This document shows, piece by piece, positions 44,154-52,633 of a stretch of 64,000 nt of DNA. Numbering within the stretch: the first letter of the stretch is position 1; each line of letters starts with the position of its first letter. Origin of the DNA: Bacteroidota bacterium (lineage in GTDB: Bacteria; Bacteroidota; Bacteroidia; Bacteroidales; UBA12077); NCBI GenBank assembly GCA_020444275.1, contig JAHLLG010000002.1, forward strand, positions 248,001 through 312,000, in the 5' to 3' direction. Under the pieces are notes generated by a model. That model was not told the origin of the DNA, did not search any database, and was given only the letters and a program-made list of their open reading frames with translations. The translations under genes were made by a program, and so were the position numbers.

Positions 44154-45063
44154 GATGACACTCTTAAAAACACTCAAAAACCTTTTTAGTCCCGATAATG
44201 AGTTTGTTAACCTTGCAAGATCCGGTAAGCGAATAACACATATTGCAATAGCTATTCCGTTTATTATTGTTTTTCTCATTGTTGGAGGAATATTGTCTTT
44301 TATCCCTGGTCAGTTTATAGCAGATCAACTAAACCCTGGCGAAGCTTTTATTTCATTCTATAACTTATTTATATCCTTTGGTATAACGATAGTTTTAGTC
44401 GGATTGTGGGTGAAATTATTTGAAAAGCGCCCGTTCTGGACACTGGGTTTTACTGCTCATGGTGCAGTAAAAAAATATTTTAAAGGATTTTTTGTTGGGC
44501 TCTTCATGTTAAGTGTTGTAATTGCGTTAATTTCGATTTTTGGTAAGATTGAGATTGTTGAGAATCCTAATCCTATTAATTTAAAGGTTTTAGGAATTAT
44601 AGGACTTCTTCTGATTGGCTATATGGTTCAGGGAGCTGCCGAAGAAATACTTGCACGTGGCTGGCAGTTTCAGGTAATAGCAGCACGATATAAACCCTGG
44701 ATAGGAGCCCTTATTTCATCCGTTATATTTGCTCTTTTACATGGTTTTAATTCTGGAATATCGCCTATTGCTTTGGTCAACCTGTTTCTTTTTGCGGTTT
44801 TACTGCTTTTATTCATTTTACACGACAGAAGTATCTGGGCTGCATGCGGCTGGCATACTGCATGGAACTGGGCGCTGGAAAATATTTTCGGACTTAAAGT
44901 AAGCGGATCAGAAGGGATTGTATCTATTTTTAAATTCTCAACGCAAGGGCCAAATTACATTACCGGAGGAGATTTTGGACCGGAAGGAAGCATCTTAACT
45001 ACATTTGTACTTATTGGTGGAATGATATTTATTCTTATTTTCGAGGCGCGAAAAAATAAATAA
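44152..45063 (+). CDS. CPBP-family intramembrane metalloprotease
   Basis: About 303 residues from the ATG at 44152 (an ATG one codon later is equally possible); the longer frame begins at a TTG. About eight helices. The CPBP/Rce1-like motifs are GAAEEILARGW (EExxxR) near residue 166 and FALLHGFN near 201, with a further HTAWNW near 235. These residues form the glutamate/histidine metal site. Bacterial CPBP proteases act in membrane protein processing or immunity; the target here is unknown. An unusual hairpin overlaps the start codon. Confidence 0.85.
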   Translation: MMTLLKTLKNLFSPDNEFVNLARSGKRITHIAIAIPFIIVFLIVGGILSFIPGQFIADQLNPGEAFISFYNLFISFGITIVLVGLWVKLFEKRPFWTLGFTAHGAVKKYFKGFFVGLFMLSVVIALISIFGKIEIVENPNPINLKVLGIIGLLLIGYMVQGAAEEILARGWQFQVIAARYKPWIGALISSVIFALLHGFNSGISPIALVNLFLFAVLLLLFILHDRSIWAACGWHTAWNWALENIFGLKVSGSEGIVSIFKFSTQGPNYITGGDFGPEGSILTTFVLIGGMIFILIFEARKNK

Positions 45064-45071
45064 GATATGTT

Positions 45072-45419
45072 ATGGCAATGGACAGTTTAGTGGCTCTTGA
45101 GGTTATTGAAACTCTTGAAAATTATATTGATAAAATAAGGCCTCCAGAGGATATGAGGGATACATACGATATTACCTATAAAATAGATGATCAGAGCGTT
45201 GTCATATATGAAGTTCGGGAACATTGGAAAAAGAAGAAGGAAAAGATTGAGTCTCTCATTGCAAAAACCACATATGTAATTAAACAGAAGCACTGGAAAG
45301 TGTTTTGGTTAAGAGCCGACCTTAAATGGCATACCTATGAACCAAAACCAATTGTAAATTCAATTCAAGAGTTTGTTCATTTAGTGGAAGAAGATGAGAA
45401 ACACTGCTTCTGGGGATAG
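45072..45419 (+). CDS. DUF3024 protein
   Basis: 115 residues matching the DUF3024 pattern: YDITYKIDDQSVVIYEVREHWKKK near the middle, AKTTYVIKQKHWKVFWLRADLKWHTYEP, and the C-terminal VEEDEKHCFWG. Family function is unknown. It starts 8 bp after the CPBP gene. Confidence 0.78.
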   Translation: MAMDSLVALEVIETLENYIDKIRPPEDMRDTYDITYKIDDQSVVIYEVREHWKKKKEKIESLIAKTTYVIKQKHWKVFWLRADLKWHTYEPKPIVNSIQEFVHLVEEDEKHCFWG

Positions 45420-45444
45420 TATTATTGATAAAGATTCTGTTAAT

Positions 45445-45912
45445 ATGAGAAGAAAAGACCGCCTGATAGAAAATCTGCCAGAAATAGAAGAGATCATAAA
45501 GAAATCAGATGTTTGCCGCATAGCTATGGTAGATGGTAATTTGCCTTATATGGTAACCATGAATTTTGGATATAAAGCGGGCAATCCTGCTTGTTTATTT
45601 TTCCATTGTGCCAATGAAGGAAGAAAACTCGATATCATTAAAAAAAATAACATAGTTTGTTTTCAGATGGATATCGAACATGAGTTAATAACTGCTGATA
45701 AAGCATGTGGATATACTATGAATTTTAAGAGTATTGTTGGATACGGACAAATAGATATTGTTGATAATAGGGAAGAGAAGATTGAAGGCCTCAATCTTAT
45801 TATGAAACAATACACCGGAAAAGATGCATATGATTATAACAACAATATGTTGGATAAAACTACAATCTTAAAGTTAGAGATTGATAGTATTTCTGCAAAA
45901 CGAAAAGAATAG
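45445..45912 (+). CDS. Pyridoxamine-phosphate-oxidase-fold protein, NimA-like
   Basis: About 155 residues from the ATG at 45445 (MRRKDRLIENLPEIEEII), chosen because the longer frame would overlap the DUF3024 gene by 26 bp. VCRIAMVDGNLPYMVTMNFGY and the following FFHCANEGRKLDII match the FMN-binding split barrel of NimA-like flavin reductases. Likely binds FMN and reduces a small molecule; nitroimidazole reduction cannot be inferred from sequence alone. Confidence 0.85.
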   Translation: MRRKDRLIENLPEIEEIIKKSDVCRIAMVDGNLPYMVTMNFGYKAGNPACLFFHCANEGRKLDIIKKNNIVCFQMDIEHELITADKACGYTMNFKSIVGYGQIDIVDNREEKIEGLNLIMKQYTGKDAYDYNNNMLDKTTILKLEIDSISAKRKE

Positions 45913-45924
45913 GGAGAGGTTTAT

Positions 45925-46362
45925 ATGATAAAAGATACATCAACAGTAGTTGTTGAACAAGTGTTTGGGAATTCAGTTACTCAGGTATGGCAAGCTATTA
46001 CACAACTGGATCAAATGAAACAGTGGTTTTTTGAGAATATTCCTGAATTTAAACCGGAGGTTGGTTTTAAAACCCAATTTAATGTGAATGCAGGAGAGAG
46101 GAACTTTTTACATTTGTGGAGGATTTTGGAAGTAGTTCCTGAAAAGAGCATAGTTTATGATTGGAGATATAAAGAATATCCGGGGCAAGGTATTGTAAAA
46201 TTTGAACTGTCAGAAACAGGTGGACAAACAAAACTAAAACTCACCAATGAAGGATTGGAAAGTTTCCCGGATCATATTCCTGAGTTTACCCACGAAAGTT
46301 GCCATGCCGGATGGAACTATTTTATAAAGGAACAGTTGAAAGCTTTTTTGGAAGGCAAATAA
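45925..46362 (+). CDS. SRPBCC/AHSA1-like ligand-binding protein
   Basis: 145 residues, START/SRPBCC helix-grip fold of the AHSA1 group: VFGNSVTQVWQAITQLDQMKQWF, then a beta sheet ending in FTHESCHAGWNYFIKEQLKAFL. A ribosome-binding-like AGGGAGAGG precedes the ATG. Such proteins bind hydrophobic ligands or serve as small enzymes in the cytoplasm. It is 12 bp after the NimA-like gene. Confidence 0.85.
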   Translation: MIKDTSTVVVEQVFGNSVTQVWQAITQLDQMKQWFFENIPEFKPEVGFKTQFNVNAGERNFLHLWRILEVVPEKSIVYDWRYKEYPGQGIVKFELSETGGQTKLKLTNEGLESFPDHIPEFTHESCHAGWNYFIKEQLKAFLEGK

Positions 46363-46387
46363 AAAAGCGAGTTTGTAAAACCCGCTT
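46361..46387 (-). terminator. Terminator of the LPP20-like gene
   Basis: On the minus strand AAGCGGGTTT (46387-46378) pairs with AAACTCGCTT (46374-46365), with one G-U pair, and runs into T residues. On the plus strand the stem has an A-C mismatch and no T-run, so it serves the minus-strand operon. Confidence 0.7.
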
Positions 46388-46402
46388 AATCTATTCTGAT
46401 GA

Positions 46403-47755
46403 TTACTTTATATTATCAAACCCCTGCTTAAAATACCGCCTGTTGAGTGCAGTTTGGAATTCATTCATGGCTTTATTGTAAGCTTCTTCAGGATTGTTAC
46501 CTACACCTTTAATGTCATCTGTTTGTTTTGACCAAATAATGCTTCCTTTGCTATCTCTTATATCTATTTTACCAGATATGTATTGTGAAACTAATCCTCC
46601 TGCGCTTTCACCCCGCTTTGATGCAAAAGATAAAACAAAGATAAAATCAGATGATTTAACAGATTCTAATTCGTAACCGTACTGTTTGGCATTCTGGGTG
46701 AAGATATTCTCTATTTTATCGCAGTCGGAACGATTTGAGCAACTGTTTTCCGCAATATTTAAAGCGGTTGAAGGAGCTTCAATTTTTACCTGAACAATGG
46801 CTGGCTTTAATTTACGTTTCAAAATTAAACCTCGTATAAACAGATCATCAACAGCTTTTTGTGCTAGATCTTTTAAGTCAATAGTTGCTGAAATTTGTTC
46901 CTTGCCATTTCTGGAGTATAAAACTTCAGGTTCTAATTTTACTATTCCATTTGCACTGGAATTTTGCCTGTCTTTCTTTAGGTATCCCCCGGTATATGAG
47001 AATTGAACAGGAATACCTTGAACAGGATTTCCTTTATACGTAACTAAAAAGTCAATAGGATAAGCAAAACTTTCGCCTCGTTTCACTTTTATTTCACTGG
47101 TTTCGGCTTCAATGACCAGGGCATTTAAAATATCACTGGCAGAAGAATACAGTTCATTTCCGATATCAACACTGTTTCCCTTATATTTAGCAGGAGTTTC
47201 TTCGTTTAAATATCTCTTTATTGCTTGTAAACCTTGCAGGTAAAAAGATAAAGCTTCTTTTGGTTTATTTAATTTTTGTTCTGCAATCCCCGATTCGTAC
47301 TTTGCTAGTGCTGTGGCAATGGCTTCCTTCTTTCTCTTCTCTTTCATTTCATGATAGGTTGCCTTATCTATTTTGTAATACACCCAGTATGAACTTTCGT
47401 TTTCGTATGAGTCTACAGGATCAAAACCTTCTAAATAATCATCAGTACTGATCTCAATTTTCTGGTTATACGATTCTGAAAATCCATATTCCGTTTCAAT
47501 ACTATGTAATACAGAGGTTGCACTTACATTGGACGAAACACTTTCTGCCAAATCTGTTAATGCCTGCTGACGTGCTTTTGCTGTGTATTGTGCCGATGTG
47601 CCTACTTTTTTTACTGAGGCAATTCCTACATAATAACCAGGAATAATTGGTTTCTGTTTTACCCAGTCGGGTAGTGCTTCATATTCTGCAGCTTGTTTCT
47701 TTGCAGCACAGGAAGTAAGAAATAAAACAAGAAGAACGATTACATATTTTTTCAT
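46403..47755 (-). CDS. LPP20-family lipoprotein
   Basis: 450 residues. Lipobox LTSC with Cys16. Residues about 28-135 match LPP20/FlgP-like domains (LPDWVKQKPIIPGYYVGIASV, then ARQQALTDLAESVSSNVSA). A TPR-like helical part (about 145-190), an Ig-like segment (about 220-300) and a C-terminal domain follow. LPP20/FlgP proteins are outer-membrane lipoproteins. The start overlaps the upstream lipoprotein stop by 1 bp (TAATG), implying coupled translation and a joint complex. Confidence 0.8.
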   Translation of the reverse strand: MKKYVIVLLVLFLTSCAAKKQAAEYEALPDWVKQKPIIPGYYVGIASVKKVGTSAQYTAKARQQALTDLAESVSSNVSATSVLHSIETEYGFSESYNQKIEISTDDYLEGFDPVDSYENESSYWVYYKIDKATYHEMKEKRKKEAIATALAKYESGIAEQKLNKPKEALSFYLQGLQAIKRYLNEETPAKYKGNSVDIGNELYSSASDILNALVIEAETSEIKVKRGESFAYPIDFLVTYKGNPVQGIPVQFSYTGGYLKKDRQNSSANGIVKLEPEVLYSRNGKEQISATIDLKDLAQKAVDDLFIRGLILKRKLKPAIVQVKIEAPSTALNIAENSCSNRSDCDKIENIFTQNAKQYGYELESVKSSDFIFVLSFASKRGESAGGLVSQYISGKIDIRDSKGSIIWSKQTDDIKGVGNNPEEAYNKAMNEFQTALNRRYFKQGFDNIK

Positions 47756-49113
47756 TAGTTCTCTGGATTATATTGATCAACTTTTTGAGTAATTTGTTTT
47801 AATGCTTCAATTTTTAGTTCACCCAATAAGGTTTCGGCCGATTTAATATTTTTATCAGCCTTTAAAAGGTTTTGAAGGTGTCGTATATCCGATTTGTTAT
47901 CTCTGATAATATCATCTTCTGAATCACGGTTTTTGTACTTCCAATAACCTGGTATCAGTTTATCTTTGTCGCCGCCATAAACCGCGTAATGAATTTTATC
48001 TGAATTGTTAAGATTGATCATATCAGAAACCATTAGTGCATTGTCATCTGTAGAAACAAGGTCAAAATTTAATTCCAGATTTGCCCGATTGGTTTTAGTA
48101 TATTCCAGGTAAGTTGTTTTATCGTATTTAACCTTTTCAACAACGTTTCCTTCTTTATCTTTCGTTTTGTATACGTGTTTTAAATAGGCTGGCTTTTCAT
48201 CTTTGTCAAGCCTTCCGTTTATGGTTCTGACACTTGTTACTTTTCCGTTTAAAATAGCTTTTATTCCGGCTAGATTTGCAGCTTGCATATTGATCTGACC
48301 GTTTTGAATTATATCAACATTTAGTGCCGATTGATCGATGATTCTAATAAACGGATTGTCTAAATTGCTAATCATTCCTTTTAAATCGGATGTTAAATCC
48401 CGGGCTATTTCACCATAGCGGTAACTTTGATAAGAAAGATCTGTTACAAGAATAGTTATTGTACCCTTCTCTTGAGCTTCGTCTTTTAATGCTTCACACT
48501 GTTTGTAATTACCAGCTCCCAGGATAATGGTTGCGTACATATAATACGCTTTTCTGTATAATCCGGTTTCCAGATATTGGTTTGCATCACGATACATAGG
48601 TTCATATTTCGCAGTTATGTAAAGATCGTTCACATCTTTATAATCTGCATCAATTCCTTTTATCTCCTGAAAAACTGTTAATGCTGCAGAAAAATCTTCT
48701 CGATTGAGTTTATCAACACCATCGGCATATTTTTTATTCAAGTAATCGCCCTTGGCTTCTTCGTAATACTCTTTATGATACTCCGGAAAATCAAGTTCTA
48801 CCTTTACAGATTTTACTTTGTTGTAGTATTTCTCAGCTTCAAGGTAGTTATATACAGCTTTTTTATAATCTGACTGCCTGTATGATGCTGTAAATTCAGA
48901 CAACTTCTTATCCAGTGTCATTTGTCCGGTTTTCTTAAGTCCCAATTTTGCATCTACATTGGAATCTTTCTTTTTTACTGCCTGATAATAATATTCAGCA
49001 GCATCTTCGTATAATCCGGCTTCTTCAAATTTTGCAGCTTTCTTGGTATAACGCTTAGATGCACAGCCGGCAATCAGTAAAATGACACTTAAAAGGAGTA
49101 TTACTTTTTTCAT
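47755..49113 (-). CDS. TPR lipoprotein with CsgG/FlgO-like domain
   Basis: 452 residues. Lipobox LIAGC with Cys17. Residues about 22-210 are TPR-like helical repeats (KAAKFEEAGLYEDAAEYYYQAV). The second half has ITILVTDLSYQ, IRIIDQSALN and LAGIKAILNGKVTS, the order seen in CsgG/FlgO-like outer-membrane lipoproteins. With the LPP20 protein it resembles a FlgO/FlgP-like pair. No flagellar genes are in the window, so an envelope structure other than a flagellum is more likely. Confidence 0.72.
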   Translation of the reverse strand: MKKVILLLSVILLIAGCASKRYTKKAAKFEEAGLYEDAAEYYYQAVKKKDSNVDAKLGLKKTGQMTLDKKLSEFTASYRQSDYKKAVYNYLEAEKYYNKVKSVKVELDFPEYHKEYYEEAKGDYLNKKYADGVDKLNREDFSAALTVFQEIKGIDADYKDVNDLYITAKYEPMYRDANQYLETGLYRKAYYMYATIILGAGNYKQCEALKDEAQEKGTITILVTDLSYQSYRYGEIARDLTSDLKGMISNLDNPFIRIIDQSALNVDIIQNGQINMQAANLAGIKAILNGKVTSVRTINGRLDKDEKPAYLKHVYKTKDKEGNVVEKVKYDKTTYLEYTKTNRANLELNFDLVSTDDNALMVSDMINLNNSDKIHYAVYGGDKDKLIPGYWKYKNRDSEDDIIRDNKSDIRHLQNLLKADKNIKSAETLLGELKIEALKQITQKVDQYNPEN

Positions 49114-49152
49114 GATTAAAATAGGTTTTGAAATGGATTTGAAAAATAGTAA

Positions 49153-49168
49153 TATAATTGCAATTATA
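49153..49168. promoter_or_regulatory. 16-bp perfect palindrome in divergent intergenic region
   Basis: TATAATTGCAATTATA reads identically on both strands. It lies between the divergent TPR lipoprotein and TPR-peptidase genes, 40 bp from the lipoprotein start, and could be a regulator site. TATTTTTG at 49206-49213 is a plausible -7 box for the rightward gene. Confidence 0.4.
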
Positions 49169-49242
49169 AAAATGAGGTAGTTTATAAAATATTAAAATAA
49201 TCTTATATTTTTGAATTACAGATTAACTGCAAAGATTATTTT

Positions 49243-50301
49243 ATGAAACACGTATTATTAACCTCTATTGTTTACCTTTTAGTTTTATCTTCCAACGCAC
49301 AAGATCCCAAATTACAAAAATTATGGGAAAAGCAACAAAAAGGAAAATATGAACAGGTAATTAAAGAAAGCAATATCCTACTTCAGAATGATCCTGAAAA
49401 TATAGAGTATAATCATCTTTTAGGAAGAGCATATTTTGGGAAAGGCGATATGGATAATGCAATAGTTTACCTTGAGAAATCAACAATCACAGATGACCCT
49501 AAATCATACACAAAAGCCTGGTCGTATAACTTTTTGGGCAAATGTTATTTATCTAAAAATGAACTAGCAAAAGCCGAAGATTATTTCTATAAATCATATA
49601 GCATGCATGCAACTAAAAATGTTACCAATTCTTCCTACAGGCATGCAATTTTTAATGGTTTACTAAAACCTTACGGTGATTGGACTGAATTGGAAACAGA
49701 ACATTTTATCTTTTATTTCCAGGATTCTGTGGGGATGAATCAATTTGCTAATAGTAGAGAGAAAGCATACGATTCTATTTCAAACTATTTAGATGTGTAC
49801 CTGAATCAAAAAATCCGATATGTTGTGTGGACATCGAGGGAAAATGCTCGCCAAATTTTAAACATGAATATTGGATTTTCGAAACCATCACAATATCTGA
49901 TTCATAGTAAATCAACACAAACTCCAGGACATGAAGTAACACATGTAATATCTCATTATATAGCTGATCTTAAATATAAAACCGGATTAATAAATGAGGG
50001 TATAGCGGTGTATTTAGATATGGCCGATAAAGATGAAAAAGTGATTGTCCAAAATGCAATGAAAAAGTACAACCTGGAGAAACTATCGATAAAAAGTTTT
50101 TGGACGAATTGGCGATCGTATCATGAAGAACTTAGCTATGCCGTTGCAGGTTTGTTTGTAGGAGAATTGATTGAATTTTATGGTAAAGAAAAGTTTCTGG
50201 AATTTTTTACTGATCAATCATACAAAAATGCACAAGCGTTATTTGGGAAAGGATTTAATGATTTTATCAAAGAATTTGAATCAAAATTTAACGAAATATG
50301 A
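49243..50301 (+). CDS. TPR metallopeptidase (peptidase MA-like), copy 1
   Basis: 352 residues. A signal peptide ends near SSNAQ. TPR repeats cover about 25-130. The gluzincin motif HEVTH lies at 230-234 and the third ligand in NEGIAVYLD near 251, as in peptidase MA-like proteins. Periplasmic or secreted zinc peptidase; substrate unknown. Tandem paralogue of the next gene, whose start overlaps this stop in ATGA. Confidence 0.85.
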   Translation: MKHVLLTSIVYLLVLSSNAQDPKLQKLWEKQQKGKYEQVIKESNILLQNDPENIEYNHLLGRAYFGKGDMDNAIVYLEKSTITDDPKSYTKAWSYNFLGKCYLSKNELAKAEDYFYKSYSMHATKNVTNSSYRHAIFNGLLKPYGDWTELETEHFIFYFQDSVGMNQFANSREKAYDSISNYLDVYLNQKIRYVVWTSRENARQILNMNIGFSKPSQYLIHSKSTQTPGHEVTHVISHYIADLKYKTGLINEGIAVYLDMADKDEKVIVQNAMKKYNLEKLSIKSFWTNWRSYHEELSYAVAGLFVGELIEFYGKEKFLEFFTDQSYKNAQALFGKGFNDFIKEFESKFNEI

Positions 50302-51356
50302 GGAAGTTATTCATTGTATTGCTAATTCTATGTGCCTGGATTGAATTACATGCTCAAAGCCCTAAGCTCAAAGAGTTGTGGAAGTTATACCGAAAAGAGA
50401 AATTTGATGAGTTGATCGAAAAAGGAGAGGTGTTTTTAGAAAACGATCCGGATAACATCGAATTTAATTTTTGGGTTGGCAAAGCCTATACACGAAAATC
50501 AAAAATAGAAGAAGCTTTTCCTTATTTTGAAAAAGCGGCCATGCATAAAGATCCAAACTCTACAATAAAAGCAAGAGCTCAGGTTTATATAGGTATTTAT
50601 TACTTTTTTAAAGAGAAAAAAGATAAATCAAAGGAAGCTTTTTTGGAGGGACAAAAAATAAAATCGTATTCCGGCATAAGTGAAGCAAGTGAATTTTGGT
50701 ATGAGCGTTTAGGTTTCGATGATTTTTTTCAGGATTGGAGCCAAAAAGAAACTGAACATTTTATTTTTTATTTTCAGGATACAACAGATCTGAATTATAA
50801 AAGGTTTATTAATAATTGTGAACAAGCGTATACTGCTATTGATACATTTTTTCATGTTACGCTTCCAAAGAAAATTGATTATTATGTTTGGACATCCACA
50901 ACCGATGCAAGAAATATTATAAAAAGTGCCGGTGCTTTTGCTATGTCTGATATTTGCTTAATCCATGGCAATACAAACGAAAATGAAGGACATGAAATAG
51001 CGCATGTTATCTCCTTAAACTCCATTGAAGATATCGAGAAGAACAGGTTTATTACCGAAGGTACGGCAGTTTATTTTGATCAGACTAATTTAGATATTGA
51101 ACAGTGGTTTGAAGGTGTTTTGGATGATTATGATATTAAAAAGATCGATGTTAAAAAGGTGTGGGACAACTGTGAAAAGTTCCCGGCAAATTACTATTAC
51201 CATTTAGGAGGTTTATTTGTTGAGGCTTTAATAAATGAGTATGGTCAGGATAAGTTTTTAGAGTTTTTTGCCGATCAATCATACAAAAATGCACAAGCGG
51301 TTTTTGGTAAAGAATTGGATGATTTTATCAAAGAATTTGAATCTGGTTTTAATTAG
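50298..51356 (+). CDS. TPR metallopeptidase (peptidase MA-like), copy 2
   Basis: 352 residues, the same length as copy 1. A signal peptide ends near LHAQ; TPR repeats follow; HEIAH lies at 232-236 and TEGTAVYFD near 254. The 3' end is nearly identical at DNA level to copy 1 in two blocks of 27 and 23 bases, while the remainder has diverged. A tandem duplication with later local conversion or strong selection on the C-terminus is likely. Confidence 0.85.
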   Translation: MRKLFIVLLILCAWIELHAQSPKLKELWKLYRKEKFDELIEKGEVFLENDPDNIEFNFWVGKAYTRKSKIEEAFPYFEKAAMHKDPNSTIKARAQVYIGIYYFFKEKKDKSKEAFLEGQKIKSYSGISEASEFWYERLGFDDFFQDWSQKETEHFIFYFQDTTDLNYKRFINNCEQAYTAIDTFFHVTLPKKIDYYVWTSTTDARNIIKSAGAFAMSDICLIHGNTNENEGHEIAHVISLNSIEDIEKNRFITEGTAVYFDQTNLDIEQWFEGVLDDYDIKKIDVKKVWDNCEKFPANYYYHLGGLFVEALINEYGQDKFLEFFADQSYKNAQAVFGKELDDFIKEFESGFN

Positions 51357-51408
51357 TTTTTTTAAGTTGTTAAAAACTAATATCTTTATCTGAAATAGAT
51401 TAAAGCAT

Positions 51409-52098
51409 ATGAAAAACTACAAAAGAATAGGAATTGTGGGTGGTGTTAGTCCGCAATCATCTGCTCTGTTTTATAAAAAGCTTGTTGAAAAACATTACAC
51501 CAAAAATAACGACTACTATTATCCTGAAATTGTACTATTTAGTGTCGACTTTGGCAAAATCAAAGATTTTCAGCAAGAAGAAAATACGCATAATTACATT
51601 CAGGAATTTGTCAATGCCATAGAAAACCTGGAAAAGGCAGGAGCTGATTTTGCCGTAATTGCTTCAAATACGCCACATCGGGTTTTTTCTGAAATCGATA
51701 AACAGGTTTCTATTCCTCTAATCAGTATGGTTGATGTTATTGCTGAACATTCGGTAAAACATAATTTTAAGAAGGTATTATTGTTGGGTACAAAATATAC
51801 CATGAGCGAAGACTTTTATAAAAAAGGGTTACAGGCTCACGGAATTGAGGCCATAGTTCCTTCTTATGATGAACAAATCATTGTGAATAATATTATTTTC
51901 GATGAGTTGGTTTTGGATCGTATCATACAATCAAGTAAACAAAAGTTAATTAAGATCATTGAAAAATATCCTGCCGATGCTGTAATACTTGGATGCACTG
52001 AATTACCGCTTATCATTAAAAAGGAGGATGTTCATTTAACAATTATTGATACAACGGATGTTTTTGCTGAAGCGACACTGAATTTTGCAATACTTTAA
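51409..52098 (+). CDS. Asp/Glu racemase-family protein
   Basis: 229 residues with the racemase start GIVGGVSPQSSALFYKKL. The first catalytic site reads ASNTPH, with Ser in place of the usual Cys; the second site keeps Cys in GCTELPLI. The length is normal. E. coli YgeA-type broad-specificity racemases likewise lack one of the two cysteines, so this may be of that group rather than a true aspartate racemase. Alone, with a terminator after it. Confidence 0.85.
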   Translation: MKNYKRIGIVGGVSPQSSALFYKKLVEKHYTKNNDYYYPEIVLFSVDFGKIKDFQQEENTHNYIQEFVNAIENLEKAGADFAVIASNTPHRVFSEIDKQVSIPLISMVDVIAEHSVKHNFKKVLLLGTKYTMSEDFYKKGLQAHGIEAIVPSYDEQIIVNNIIFDELVLDRIIQSSKQKLIKIIEKYPADAVILGCTELPLIIKKEDVHLTIIDTTDVFAEATLNFAIL

Positions 52099-52130
52099 TG
52101 TGCAAATAAAATATAAAATGTAAATATATC

Positions 52131-52173
52131 TAGCCATCAAGCTGTTTTATCAGCTTGATGGCTATTCATTTTT
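52131..52173 (+). terminator. Terminator after racemase-like gene
   Basis: TAGCCATCAAGCTG (52131-52144) and CAGCTTGATGGCTA (52151-52164) form a perfect 14-bp stem with a 6-base loop, then a T-rich tail. Confidence 0.88.
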
Positions 52174-52201
52174 ATGATATAATTATTTCATTAGTCATAT
52201 T

Positions 52202-52245
52202 ACTATAAAAATAGTTGTATAATTAAAAATATAGTTATATGTTTG
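52202..52245 (+). promoter_or_regulatory. Promoter and probable operator of BlaI operon
   Basis: TTG (52215-52217) and TATGTTTG (52238-52245) are 20 bp apart, fitting the Bacteroidota promoter pattern. ACTAT-AAAA-ATAGT (52202-52215) is a perfect inverted repeat over the -33 region, and ATAGTTGTAT / ATAGTTATAT form a direct repeat of period 20 (52211 and 52231). A BlaI dimer bound here would block transcription. Confidence 0.6.
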
Positions 52246-52249
52246 TGGT

Positions 52250-52633
52250 ATGAAAGAATTAACCAAAGCTGAAGAACAAGTAATGCAATATCTCTGGGAG
52301 ATCGAAAAAGGATTTCTTGCCGATATTGTTGATCAATTCCCTGATCCAAAACCTGCTTATACAACTATTTCAACTGTTGTACGAGTATTAGTTAATAAAG
52401 GGTTTATTGGATTTAAAACGTACGGAAAATCGAACCAGTATTTTCCGAAAATTAGCAAAAAAGATTATGCTAAAGCATTTGTTAAGAATACCGTAAAAAG
52501 TTTTTTTAATAATTCGGCAAGCAAGTTGGTTTCATTTTTTGCAACAGAAAATGAGTTAAGCATTACCGAGTTGGAACAGTTAAAAAAACAAGTAGAAGAA
52601 CAAATTGAATTAAAGAAAAAATCGAAAAAATGA
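52250..52633 (+). CDS. BlaI/MecI-family repressor
   Basis: 127 residues. Winged helix: LTKAEEQVMQYLWEIEKGFLADIVDQF, then YTTISTVVRVLVNKGFIGF, followed by a dimerization tail. BlaI proteins repress their targets until the partner M56 sensor protease triggers their cleavage. Its stop overlaps the sensor start by 4 bp. The repeats just upstream are the likely operators, implying autoregulation. Confidence 0.93.
   Translation: MKELTKAEEQVMQYLWEIEKGFLADIVDQFPDPKPAYTTISTVVRVLVNKGFIGFKTYGKSNQYFPKISKKDYAKAFVKNTVKSFFNNSASKLVSFFATENELSITELEQLKKQVEEQIELKKKSKK

Noticed and set aside
51353-51380. 9-bp A/T stem after the second TPR-peptidase
   Set aside because: TTAGTTTTT/AAAAACTAA is nearly all A/T, in AT-rich surroundings, with no T-run after it; too weak to call a terminator.
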